Assembly (NCBI GenBank): GCA_028456385.1
Contig: JALNQF010000071.1
Coordinates: 1 to 64,000, forward strand
DNA length: 64,000 nt
Direction of reading: 5' to 3'
Source of the DNA: Ophiosphaerella korrae
Taxonomy: Eukaryota > Ascomycota > Dothideomycetes > Pleosporales > Phaeosphaeriaceae
Every line of letters starts with the position of its first letter. Position 1 is the stretch's first letter. The translations under genes and the position numbers were made by a program. Positions 38,197 through 50,900 of this stretch are shown here, piece by piece. The notes beneath the pieces are model-generated. The model was not told where the DNA came from. It searched no databases and saw only the letters and a list, made by a program, of their open reading frames with translations.

Positions 38197-41100
38197 TATT
38201 ATAGTAGTAATAAGGGAAACTAAGATAGAACTAATTAGCTTAAACTTAGCTACTAACAAAGTATAGGATAAGTAAGGTAATAACTTATAAGATAATAAGC
38301 TTAATTAAGAAACTAACTATAATAGAGATATATATTAAATTTATAAATTCGCTATCTTAGTAAATACAAAGTTATAAAGTAATTATATAATAAATTTATA
38401 AATTCGCGATCTTAGTAAATATAAAGTAATAAAGTTACTAAAACAATATTACTATATAGTTAGTAGTAATACGTATTATTAGGATAGTATTAGTAATTTA
38501 ATTCTTTAACTATAGGATACTAATACAAGATAGTTATAAAATATCTTCTATTAATTATAGTTATTATAGATTACTATATAAGCTTTTATTATTACTTCTT
38601 AATCTACTAACTCTTATAAGATAAGTTACTTATAGTTAATAATAAAGTAACTTATAATACTTTACTAATTTAGTTATTATAAGAAGTAAAGCGTAAGTAG
38701 CGTATAGTCTAGCTAATACAATAGTAGAAAGTTTAACTAAAGTAGCTAAAGTACTTATAAGTAGTTATAAGTTAGAAAACACTATATAGAGAGTAATTAG
38801 AGAATATATAAATAACTTAATTCCTAAGAAAGAAGATATAAATATAGTAATTAACGCCTTAGAAATATAGAATAAAGAACTATAAGACTACTTAAAATAA
38901 AATAAAGTATAGATTAAAGCTATTATTAAAAGATAGAACTAAATAGAACTAATTACCTAATAACTAGAAATAAGTATAATAAAGAAACTACTAAAGATAC
39001 TTATACTTAAAAAGTTTAATAAAATAAAAGAAAACCTAAGACCTTTTATAGCTTTAGTATAACTCTAGATTAATATATAAGTACTATACTTTAATAGAGA
39101 AGATAAGAAAGTAATATATATTAGAATATATCTTAAAAGAGATATAAAAAGATAGTTTAAACTCTACTAGATAGACTATATAATATACGCCTTAATAAAC
39201 TAAAAAGATAAAATAAGAAGTATCTTTAGTAGTTATAAATACTTTACTAGATAAATAAGAGTAGTATTTAAGAATATAGATATTACCTAATAAGCTAAAG
39301 AAAGGCTAGAAAAGCTTATATAAAATAAGAGTATTCTTAAATATATATTATAGTTTAAATAACTATTATAAAATATAGAATAAAATAAACTATCTTTAAT
39401 ATTATAATTTAAGTAAAGATTAAATAAAAAGATATAATATAAAATAATCTATATAGAAAAGCTATAAATACTAGAAGCTCTAAAATAATAAGTAATATAA
39501 ATTAATAATAATTATTAAGAATAGAAAAAGAATAAGTATAAGAGATCTACCTAAAATTATAATAAAGGAGACCTTATAATCTTTAGTACTAATAAAGATA
39601 AGAAGAAAAGAAAAAATAAAGACTTTACGTACTTTAATTATAGTAAACTAGGCTACTATATAAAGAACTACTAGTTAAAATTAAAAAAGAATATAGTATA
39701 TTATAAATATAAGAAACTAAGATACTTTATAAAAGACTATAGAAGTAAGAACTCTAAGAAAGATAAAGAAACTTAGTTAAAAATAACTAAAAATAAGAAA
39801 GAAGTATTAAAAGTAAAGGCTAAACTTTAAGAAAAAGTAGCTAGAAGTAAAGAATTATAATATATAATACTTTATTAAACCTTTTATAATAATAATAACT
39901 ACTTTATATATCTTTCTAGTAAGTAGAAAGTAGTATAGTTCTTATAGAAGTATAAAGTAGTAGTAATAAAAGAAAGTAGAATAAAAGTAATACTAGAAGA
40001 AATAGTATATATAATAGACCTACTAATAGAAGATTTAGAAAGAGAAGAGCCCTAGACCCTATTAGTCTAGGCTAAAAGACTAGTACTAAATAAAGAAACT
40101 ACTATAGTTTTCTTTAAAAAACTATAAAGAAGTAATAGATAGATTAATATAAAAGATATAGAATACGCTTAGTTAAATATATATAGTTATAATAGCTATA
40201 TAACGTTAGAAATAGTAGAATAAAATAAAGAAAAGAAATTTATTTAAAAATACTTACTAGTTATAAGTATAAAGGAAGCGTATAAAGACTAGAAAGAATA
40301 TAATTCTAAAGTAATAAAGTTTATAATATTCTAATAATAGATAGAATAATAAATAGTTATAGTAAGAAGAATACCTATATAAAGAGAATAGTAATACCTT
40401 ATAAAAAAGATAAGATAGATTAACAAGGTCTATATACTATAAGTACTAGTAGTATACTATATCCTAATAATAACAAGACCTAGTATAGATAAATACTAGG
40501 AAAGGGACAATAAGAGAATAGATCTAGAATATCTAGTATATCTAGAAATCGTATAGGAATTATATTTAAATATATACTACTACCTATATAGAGAAGAAAA
40601 GGTATAAAACTATATATAGCTAAAATAAAGAAATAACTATATAAAAGTAATTCTAAAAAAGGAAATTAAGGAGTAGGAAATAATTTAAATACCTAATAAA
40701 GAATATATATTAATTAGACTAGAACCTAAGCTATTAAAAGAATATATAAAAGAAAGGCTATAGTATAAGTATATATATAATAAATATCTAAAATATAAAA
40801 ACTATAAACGTAAAATAAGATAATAGCCCTAGAAGAATAGATAATATAAAGAAAGACCTAAGTAAGAAAAGCTAAAAAGTATAATAGGCCTATACGTTAT
40901 AAAAAATAGAATATACTAAAGAAAGAAAGTATAATTAATAATTAATAGTAGAGCTATAAAGAACTTTATATCTAAGAAGTTTATAGAAAAATAAGGAATA
41001 CGTTATATAATAAAGAAGTACCCTTAATAACTAAGTATAATTAAAAGAAAACTATTTTAATAACTTATTAAGTTTAAAACAATACCTTTAATATTAAAGT

Positions 41101-44100
41101 TAAAAAGATTAGAAATTAAGAATATAGTTATAGATATAACAACAATTAATAACAAGTAAGATATAATATTAGGTATACTATAGTTATAAATAACTAACCT
41201 AAAGATTAATTAGAGAATAAGGAAAATTAGTTACTTTAAAAAAGAAATATTAAAAGCTAACATAACTATATACAAAGAATAGTTCTTAGAGGATTTTAAG
41301 AAGTAAGAAAAATAACTTACTAAAGTAAATAACTACCTCCTAGAATATTAACTATAGGACCTAGTAATAGAATTACAAGAAGAAAAAGACGTAAGATAGA
41401 GCCTAGTCTATAAGAAAATAGAAGAAGAATCTAAGATTAAGTAAGTATTTATATAAAACGTAATTAAGAAATAATAGATATAAGAATCTAAATCCTTAGT
41501 AGCTTATAGACTTATATTTAAAGATAAAAAAAGAATAAATAATAAATAACTTTACGTAGATTTTAGAAAAACAAACGCAATTATAAATAAAAACTAATAT
41601 CCTTTACTATATATAGATAAGATACAAGAAAAGCTATAAAAAGCCTAAATCTTTATAAAACTAGATATCTAAAACGCCTACTATTAGATTAGAATTAAAA
41701 AAAAAGATAAATAAAAAACTATATTTAGAACGTAGTATAAACTATATAAATACCTAGTTATACTATTTAGATTAATAAATGTACTAGTAGCGTTTTAAAA
41801 AAGAATTAATATAGTACTAAGAGAGTACTTAGATATATTTATATTTATATACCTAGATAATATCTTTATATTCTTAGAAATAGAAGAAGAATATATATAG
41901 CACGTATATAAAGTACAAGAAAAACTAGTAGAAAGTAAGATATTCTTTAAAATAAAGAAATATAAATTTTATATAAAAGAGATAGATTTCCTAATATTTA
42001 TTATAGATCTAGGAAAAATTAAGATTAAAATAATCTAAGAATAGCTAATACCTAAGAACTTATAAAAAGTATAATAGTTTTATAGACTAGTAAACTTTAA
42101 TAAAAAGCTAATAGTTAACTAGTTAGAGCTAATAGAGCTACTAATAAACTTTATAAAGAAAGATATACTATTTAAATAGACTAAAGAATATAAAAAAGTA
42201 TTTAGCTAAATTAAGTAAAGATTTATAGAAAACCTAGTTATTAGGATATATAACCTAGACCTACTAGTAATTATAAAAATAGACGTATCTAACTTAGTTT
42301 ATAGAATAGTACTAATATAAGAAGACTAAAATATAAAACAAGAATACTTAGTTAAGTACTTTTCTAAGAAAATAAAACTAGTAGAGCTTAATTACTTAAT
42401 CTATACTAAAGAAATACTAGTAATCTATAAAGTATTTAAATAATAGAGAGTATATTTATAAAGAGTAAAATATTAAATAAAAGTCTATGTATACTATAAG
42501 AATCTTATAAGATTTATAATAAATAAAGAATTATTATAACGCTATATAAGATAGTAGGAGTTTCTATTAATATTTAATATAGAAATAATATATACTAAGG
42601 GTAAAGATAACTAATTTATAAATACTTTAAGCTAAAGACTAGACTTATAAGAAGAAGTAAATACTACTAGTATAGTTCTAGTTAAAAACAAAGAAAGATA
42701 CTTAGTTCTAAATATACCTAAGATAGCTATAATACTTAAAAGAAGGAGTAGTAAACTAGATAAATAGATTTAAGAAGAAATAAAAAAACTTAAAATTTAA
42801 GAAGAAATTATAAAAGTATATAAAACAACGTATATACTAAGTAAAATATATAGAGAATTTATATAATAATTTTATAAACTACTAGTATATAGCTATTAAA
42901 GTATTAATAAAATATTAGATAGACTTTTAAAAGACTACTATATCTTAAAAGTAAAATAACTAGTAATAGAAGTACTATAAAACTATATAGAATACTATAG
43001 AAATAAATATAATAGATATATACTATATTAGATACTATAACTAGTTAAGATACTAGAATAACTATAGAAAGTTATTACAATAGACTTTATTATAAAACTA
43101 CTAAAGTCTAAAAACCTAATATTAGGAGTTAAATATAATAGAATCCTAATAATAGTAAATAAACTTATAAAGTACTTATACTTTATACTATATAAAGAAA
43201 AAAGTAAGATAGAAGTTACTATATACTAGGTTCTAGGAACTATAATTAGCTAATATAGTATTCTAGATAAAATTATTATAGATAAAGATATAAGATTTAT
43301 ATTAAAACTATAGAAAACAATAATAGTAATATTAGGAGTAAGATATATAATATTAATAGTATACTACTTATAGATAGATAGATAATTAGAATAAATAAAT
43401 TAAATAGTAAAATAATACCTAAGATACTACCTTAACTATAACTAGAATAATTAAGTATAACTATTACCTATAGTATAGATAGTATATAATAGTATAAAGA
43501 ATATAGTAATAAGAGTATTACTTTTCTTTATAAACTATAGATTTAACCCTAATATATACTAAATACTAAGAAGGACCCTAATTTAGAATAGAAGAAAAAG
43601 TATAGTTAGTACGCAAGAATATTAAGAGTAAATAATTAAGTTCTAAACTAGATTATATTAAGATAAGACTATATAAGATTAAAAAAGAAGTTACACTAGT
43701 TATATTTAAACTAAAGCTACTAGATAAGATAAAGATATACCTAATATTCTATATAGTACTACTAGAAAAAGTACTATAAGAAGTAAAACTTCTAGTATAT
43801 AAAGTAAATATATATAGAGAATAAAAAGAATAAGAAGTTAAAAAAATTTTATAGTACTAGTTCTATAATAGAAAGAATTACTATCTAGTAAAATAGATAA
43901 GTATAAATAAAAAAAGGTAAGTATAGGAAGAAATATAAGAACTAGAAGATAATCTTAATTACTCTAAGAAACTAGAAGAGTTCTAAAGTTAAAACCTTTT
44001 AGAACGCCTTATAGTAAACTAAGAGAATTAATAGTACTAATAATAGATAATATAAAGATAAGAGTACATAATATAGTAGGAGCTAGAGTAGCCTCTATAA

Positions 44101-45072
44101 TAGTCTTAAAATTAAGCTTAAACTCTAAAAAAATAGCTTACTTAATAGACTTTATATTATTTAAAGCTTTTATCTTATATAGATAAACTAAATAAGTATA
44201 ATTTTTTACTTATATACTTAGAATCTAATTACGTTCTTCTTTAGCTACTATAATCTATTTAGATAGTATATCTTAAGCGTAGTTAATAGCTCTTCTTATT
44301 ATAAATAAGTATAGACGTATAAATTAGTATTATTAACCTATACTTTACTAGAGATACTCTAGAAAGGTTATAAGATAATTAAGTATTAGCTTAAATATAT
44401 ACCTTATAAGCCTTACTATATTTTAAAGAAATATAGTTTAATAGAAGATTTAAAGACTTATAATAAAAATAAAGAAATATTACTATACTATAATATAATA
44501 TATAATCTACTAACTAAATATAATAAAGAGTAGACTTAGTAGGTATAGAGATAGAGAATAAGGAACTTAATATTAATAAAGAAACTAGGTTAATAACTTT
44601 AGCTCTAGAATAGAGAAATAAAAACTTACCTAAAAGAAGAGATAGTATTATAGGTATAACAAGAGAAATTAGAATAGAACTAATTAACTTTATCTTAGAT
44701 ACTAATAAAGTATAAGATAAGTAAAGTAATAACTTTAATTAGGAAGCTACTTATAATTAAGATACGTAGTACTAATCTATAATTATATATAATAGATTAA
44801 AGTAATCTATAATAATATATAATAGATTAAAGTAATCTATAATATTATATAAATAGATTACTATAAGTATATAGTTAATAGGATATATATTATTAAAATA
44901 GTATTAGTAATTTAATCCTTTAACTATAGAACGCTAATATAAGATAATTATAAAATATCTTCTATTATTTATAGTTATTATAGATTACTATATAAGCTTT
45001 TGTTATTAACTCCTAATCTACTAACTCTTATAAGATAAGCTACCTATAGTTAATAATAGGTACTCTATTATA
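38197..45072 (+). mobile_element. Gypsy chromovirus element I with unlike LTRs
   Basis: The internal region (38660-44645) is a plus-strand copy of the main family: a probable gag start at 38721, zinc knuckles from 39630, RT with Y-L-D-N at 41850-41861, and the gag-pol end near 44022. The 5' LTR (38197-38659, 463 bp) is the A-type variant. The 3' LTR (44646-45072, 427 bp) carries 'taatctataattata' hairpin units as in R. Flanking 5-mers (GTATA and TTTTC) do not match, so it is probably a recombinant or rearranged copy. It is heavily mutated and has lost the single frame through indels. Confidence 0.8.
38721..44022 (+). pseudogene. Gag-pol of element I
   Basis: Collinear with D but more degraded. 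Zinc knuckles have Cys replaced by Tyr. The protease triad region near 40950 reads N-S-R-A-I, and RT has Y-L-D-N at 41850. Integrase lies near 43080-43420 and the chromodomain near 43850-43980. The start and end are not in the same frame, so indels have accumulated. The antisense ORF remnant lies further right (about 44080-44640, minus strand). Confidence 0.75.
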
Positions 45073-45487
45073 TTTTCTTTCCCTAGTACTACTACTTAGG
45101 TTTAATACCTAGTATAAGTACACTTTTACCTAAGTATACGTAGTAAGTATAAGCTAAAGCTTTATAACCTATAAGGTAGTTAAACTACTTTTCTTTAGTA
45201 TATATTTCTTTCTAGAACGTTAGCGCTAGTACTAGTAAAAAAAAGAGCGCTAGAAACTTTAACTAGAACTATAATATAGTAAACTTAAAAGGCTACTTAG
45301 CGCGCTATAGCTAAAGTAAAATCTAATTCCTAGTAGTATAGTTCTTTTTAGCTAGCTAGGCTTAATTAAGAGTTAGCTATAATTAGCTATCTTGTAGTAA
45401 CTCTAGTATAAGTAAAAAAGCTACTAGTATAGTTCTAGGTTATAGAGAGGCCTATAAAAGTAAAATATTTATAGAGATCTACTATTA
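45073..45487. other. Unassigned AT-rich segment between I and MITE M3
   Basis: 415 bp that match none of the element families in the window. It keeps short GC-containing motifs such as AGCGCTAG and GGCGCGCT-like palindromic pieces, and shows no reading frame. It might be a fragment of another transposon or the displaced flank of a rearrangement between I and H-right. Confidence 0.4.
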
Positions 45488-45759
45488 TATAAAGTAGACT
45501 TTATATAAGATAACTTAATAAAGTAGTTTTAATAATTAACTAAAAAGAGTAAATAGTAGATAAAGCTATCTAAGTAAGTACTAGGTATATATACCTAGTA
45601 GCTTACTAAGCGCTAACTAAAAGTAGAAAAGTAGTTAAATATTAGTAAGTTACAAATTTACTAATATTAGTATATATTAGTAAGTTTATAATATTAGTAA
45701 GTTATAAACTTACTAATATTAGTATAAAAATAAGAGATATAAGAGGTAACTTCCTTATA
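45488..45759 (+). mobile_element. MITE M3
   Basis: 272 bp, same orientation as M1, with the 22-bp palindrome at 45579-45600 and fewer AGTAAGTT hairpin units than M1. Ends are TATAAAGTAG and CCTTATA. The left flank is unassigned sequence and the right flank is gag of H-right, so no clean target duplication is visible. Confidence 0.7.
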
Positions 45760-46806
45760 CTTTCTTAGAGTTTTTACTTCTATAGTCTTTTATAAAGTAT
45801 TTTAACTTCTTATATTTATAATATACTATATCTTTTTTTTATTTTAACTAATAGTCTTTTACGTAGTAGCCTTTTTTACTATAACTAAAGTATATAAAGT
45901 CTTTATTTTTATTTTTATTTTTATCTTTATTAGTATTAAAGATTATAGAGTTACTTCTATTATAGTTATTAGGTTATCTTTAATACTTATTTGTTCTCTA
46001 TTCTTAGAGGTTATTATATACTTATATTACTTATCTCTTTAGAGCTTCTAGTATCTTTAGTTTCTCTATTTTAATTAACTTATATTAGATTTCTTTACTT
46101 AGTCTTTATTTAAGTTTTAATACTAGGCATAGCTTATTTTATTCTATATTCTAAGATAGTTATTTAAACTTTAATATATACTCTAAGATACTCTTATATT
46201 ACTTAAGTCTTTTAAGCTTTTCTTTTACTTATTATATAATATCTATATTACTAAATACTACTTTTATTCTTTATATAAAGTATTTATAACTTCTAAAAAT
46301 AGCTATAGTTTTATCTTTTTTTATTTTTAGAGCTTATAGTAAGTAATTAGTCTAGTAAGGTTTAAACTATTATATTATATTATCTTTAAAGTATAGTCTT
46401 ATATATACTACTTTTTTCTCTTCTATATTAAAGTAAGTTACTTATATATCTATCTAGAGTTATATAAAGGCTAGAAAAGACCTTAACTTTTCTTATAATT
46501 TATTATACTTCTTTAGTATAGGTATCTTAGGTAGTTTCTTTATTATACTTATCTCTAGTCTTTTAGTAATTTATTCTATCTAGTTTTATCCTACTATAAT
46601 AGCCTTAATTTATACTTTATTTTAGTTAACGTAGTCTTATAACTCTTTATTCTATATTTCTAGAGTATTAATTATTATTTATATATCTCCTTTTTTAGTA
46701 ATTAGGTTGTTTAAGTATATCTTAACTACTACCTAGTTAGTTCTATCTAACTTATAACTACTTAGAAGTACTTTACTTCTTTTCTTAGTTAAACTTTCTA
46801 CTATTA
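45760..46806 (-). mobile_element. Gypsy element H-right, gag portion
   Basis: Minus-strand gag of the main family, including degraded zinc knuckles near the left end and the gag start close to 46800. It is cut from its PBS and 5' LTR by insertion of R: the target TATTA (46802-46806) is repeated as TATTG at 53871-53875. Rejoining the flanks reproduces the normal gag start. Its left side is lost at MITE M3. Confidence 0.8.
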
Positions 46807-47263
46807 TATAATAGGTGTTACTAGGGTTAACTCCTAATACCTAAAAGTTATTAGTAGATTATAAAGTAATAATAAAAGCTTATATAGAGATCTATAATAA
46901 CTATAAATAATAGAAGATATTTTATAACTATCTTGTATTAGCGTTCTATAGTTAAAGGATTAAATTACTAATACTATCTTAATAATATATATATTATTAA
47001 CTATATACTTATACTAATCTATTTATATAATAGTATAGATTACTACTAATCTATATATACGTAACTATAGATTACCTTAATCTATTTATATATTATTATA
47101 GATTACTTTAATCTATTTATACGTAATTATAGATTACTACTACGTATCCTAGTTATAAGTAGTTTCCTAATTAAGGTTATTACTCTACTTATCTTATACT
47201 TTATTAGTATCTAAGTTAAGACTAATTAGTTCTATCTTAATTTCTCTTATTACGCCTATAATA
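46807..47263 (-). repeat. 3' LTR of element R (heavily mutated)
   Basis: 457 bp. It aligns without gaps, as far as I can read, to 53414-53870. The differences I saw are almost all C-to-T or G-to-A, for example GCGCATG to ATATATA. Confidence 0.9.
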
Positions 47264-47284
47264 CTATCTCTTCCTTTAGATAAG

Positions 47285-47940
47285 TTCTAGTTTATCTATC
47301 CTAAAGCTAGAGTTATTAACCTAGTTTCTTTGTTAATATAAAGTTCTTTATCCTCTTTTATACTTACTAAGTCTACTCTTTATTACCTTTAGTTAGCTAA
47401 TTATATATTATATTATAGTATAGCTATATTTCTTTATTCTTATTATAAATCTTTAAATCTTCTTCTAGAGTATATTTCTTTAAAATATAGTAAGGCCTAT
47501 AAAGCGTATATCTATACTAACGCTTATACGTCTTATAATCTCTTTAGCGTATCTCTTATAGAATATAGGTTAATAATACTTACTTACGTATCTATACTTA
47601 TCTATAATAGGGAGAGCTATTAACTATACTTAAGATAAACTATCTAGATAGATTACTAAAGCTAAAAAAGAATGTAATTATATTCTAAGTATATAGGTAG
47701 AAAATTATACTTATCTAATCTATCTTTATAAGATAAAGGCCTTAAATAATAAGAAGTCTATTACGTAGGCTACTTTTATTAAGTCTAAGCTTAATTTTAA
47801 GGCTATAGTAGAGGCTATTCCTATTATATTAGGTGTTCTTAGCGCCTCTCTATCTAGTAGTAGTAGTATTAATTTTCTTAGTTTACTATAAAGCGCTCTA
47901 TAGGGTTTTAACTTTAGAACTCTTTTAGTTTCTTAGAGTA
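47285..47940 (+). pseudogene. Antisense accessory ORF of element R
   Basis: Same position and order as in C, D and G. First comes a Tyr-rich (formerly Cys-rich) head with S-K-A-Y-K-A-Y-I-Y-T-N and S-V-S-L-I-E-Y-R. After a frame change it continues I-T-K-A-K-K-E-C, Y-L-Y-K-I-K-A-L-N-N-K-K, a helical region, and S-S-S-S-S-I-N-F-L-S. It supports a shared ancestral protein of unknown function. Confidence 0.5.
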
Positions 47941-50900
47941 ATTAAGGTTATCTTCTAGTTCTTATATTTTCTCTTATAGTTATCCTTTTTTATTTATACT
48001 TATCTATTCTACTAAGTAGTAGTTTATTCTATTATAGAACTAGTATTATAAGATTTCTTTAACTTCTTATTTTTCTTATTCTCTATATATATCTACTTTA
48101 TACACTAGTAGTTTTACTTCTTATAGTACTTATTCTAGTAGTACTATATAGAATATTAGGTATATCTTTATTTTATTTAGTAGCTTTAGTTTAAATATAA
48201 CTAGTATAACTTTCTTCTTAATCTTATATAGTCTTATCTTAATATAATCTAGTTTTAAACTAGATTATTTACTTTTAATATTTTTTTATACTAACTATAC
48301 TTTTTCTCTCTCTTTAAATTAGAGTCTCTTTTTATATTTCTTATTATAGTATTTTACTATTTAATTATATAAGAATTCTACGTTTTATCTTAGTTAATTG
48401 TGTATATCTTTAAGTCTATTAGTAAAGTTTTCTTTTTTTAGAGACTAAAATACTTTAGATCTTAGTATTCTATATATATTAGGGTCGAATCTATAGTTTA
48501 TAAAGAAAGGTAATACTCTTATTACTATATTCTTTACGCTATTGTATACTAATTATACTATAGGTAGTAACTATACCTAATTATTCTAGTTATAATTAAG
48601 GTAGTATCTTAAGTACTATTCTACTATCTAGTTTATACGTTCTAATTATCTATCTATTTATAAGTAGTATACTATTAATATTATATACTAGATTCCTAGT
48701 TATCCTATTATTATTCTCTATAGTTTTAATATAAATTATATATCTCTATCTATAATAATCTTATCTAGTAGTCTATATTAACTAATTATAGTTCCTAGAA
48801 TCTAGTATATAGTAACCTCTATTCTACTTTTCTTTTTATATAGTCTAAAGTATAAGTACTTTATAAGTTTATCTACTATTATTAGGATTCTATTATACTT
48901 AACTTCTAATATTAAGTTTTTAGACTTTAGTAGTTTTATAATAAAGTCTATTATAATAACTCTCTATAGTTATTCTAGTATTTCTACTAGTTATAGTATC
49001 TTATATAGTGCGTATCTATTATATTTATTCTTATAGTATTCTATATAGTCTTGTAGTACTTCTATTACTAGTTATCTTACTTTTAGGATATAGTAGTCTT
49101 TTAAGAGTCTATCTAATATTTTATTAATACTTTAGTATCTATATACTAGTAATTTATAGAATTATTATATAAATTCTCTTTAAATCTTTCTTAGAATATA
49201 TATTCTTCTATAGGCTTTTGTAAATCCTTTTTAGATTTCTAGTTTTTTTATTTTTTTAGATACTTTCTACGTTACTTCTTAAATCTATTTATTTAGCCTA
49301 CTACTTATTCTTTTAAGTATTATAGCTATTTTAGGTATATTTAAGACTAAGTATCCTTCTTTGTTCTTAACTAGAACTATACTAGTAGCGCTTACTTCTT
49401 CTTATAAGTCTAGTCTTTTACTAAGAGTATTTATAAATTAGTTATCTTTTCCTTTTATATATATAATTTCTATATTAAATATTAATAGAAACTCTTACTA
49501 TCTTATATAGTATTATAATAACTCTTTATTTATTATAAATCTTATAAGATTCTTATAGTCTATATAAACCTTTATTCTATACTTTACTCTTTATAAATAT
49601 ACTCTCTATTACTTAAATACTTTATAGATTACTAGTATTTCTTTGTTATAAATTAAGTAGTTAAGTTCTACTATTTTTATCTTCTTAGAGAAGTATTTAA
49701 CTTAATATTCTTGTTTAGTCCTTTTATCTTCTTGTATTAGTACTATTCTATAGACTAAATTAGATATATCTATTTTTACTATTACTAGTAGGTCTAGGTT
49801 ATATATTCTAATAACTAGATTTTCTATAAACTTCTTCTTAATTTTATTAAATACTTTATTATATTCTTTTATCTATTTAAATAGCGTATCTTTTTTTATA
49901 AGTTTTATTATTAGTTCTATATCTTTAGACTATCTTACTATTAACTTTTTATAGAAGTTAGCTAGCCTATAAAATTATTATACCTCTTTTAAGTTTTTTA
50001 GTATTAGCTATTTATTAATTAACCTAATCTTTTTTAAGTTAATCTTGATTTTTCTTAGTTTAATAATAAATCTAAGGAAGTCTATTTCTTTTATATAGAA
50101 CTTGTATTTTCTTATTTTAAGAAATAATTTATTTTCTACTAGTTTTTCTAGTACTTTATATACGTATTACACGTATTCTTCTTTTATTTCTAAGAATATA
50201 AGGATATTATCTAGGTATATAAATATAAATATATCTAAGTACTCTCTTAGTACTATATTAATTCTCTTTTAGAATACTACTAGTGCGTTTATTAAGCTAA
50301 ATAGTATAACTAGGTATTTATATAGTCTATACTATATTCTAAATACTATTTTCTATTTATTTCTTTTCTTAATTCTAATCTAGTAGTAAGTATTCTAGAT
50401 ATTTAGTTTTATAAAGATCTTTACTTTTTATAGCCTATTCTATATTTTATCTATTTATAGTAAGAGGTATTAGTTTTTATTTATAATTACGTTAGTTTTT
50501 CTAAAATCTATATAAGGTCTCTTATTACTTATTCTTTTTTTATCTATAAATATAAGGCTGTGTACTACTAAGGATTTAGATTCTTATATCTATCTTTTTC
50601 TAATTACTTTTTTAATAAATACTTATTTAATCTTAGATTTTTTTTCTATTTTTCTATAGACTAGGCTCTATCTTATATCTTTATCTTCTTTTAGGTCTAT
50701 TACTAGGTCCTATAGCTAATATTCTAGAAGGTAATCTTTAGGTTCTATAAGTTATTTTTCTTATTTCTTATATTCTTTAGGGAATTCTCTTTTATAAGTA
50801 TTTATGTTAGCTTTTAATATATCTATCTTATAGTAGTTAATTTCTCTTATTCTTTAATTAATATATAGGTTAGTTATCTATAACTATAGTATACCTAGTA

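Noticed and set aside
46807..47263. A single LTR shared by two tandem elements
   Set aside because: The flanks TATTA/TATTG show that R is a complete insertion into H-right, so the LTR belongs to R only.
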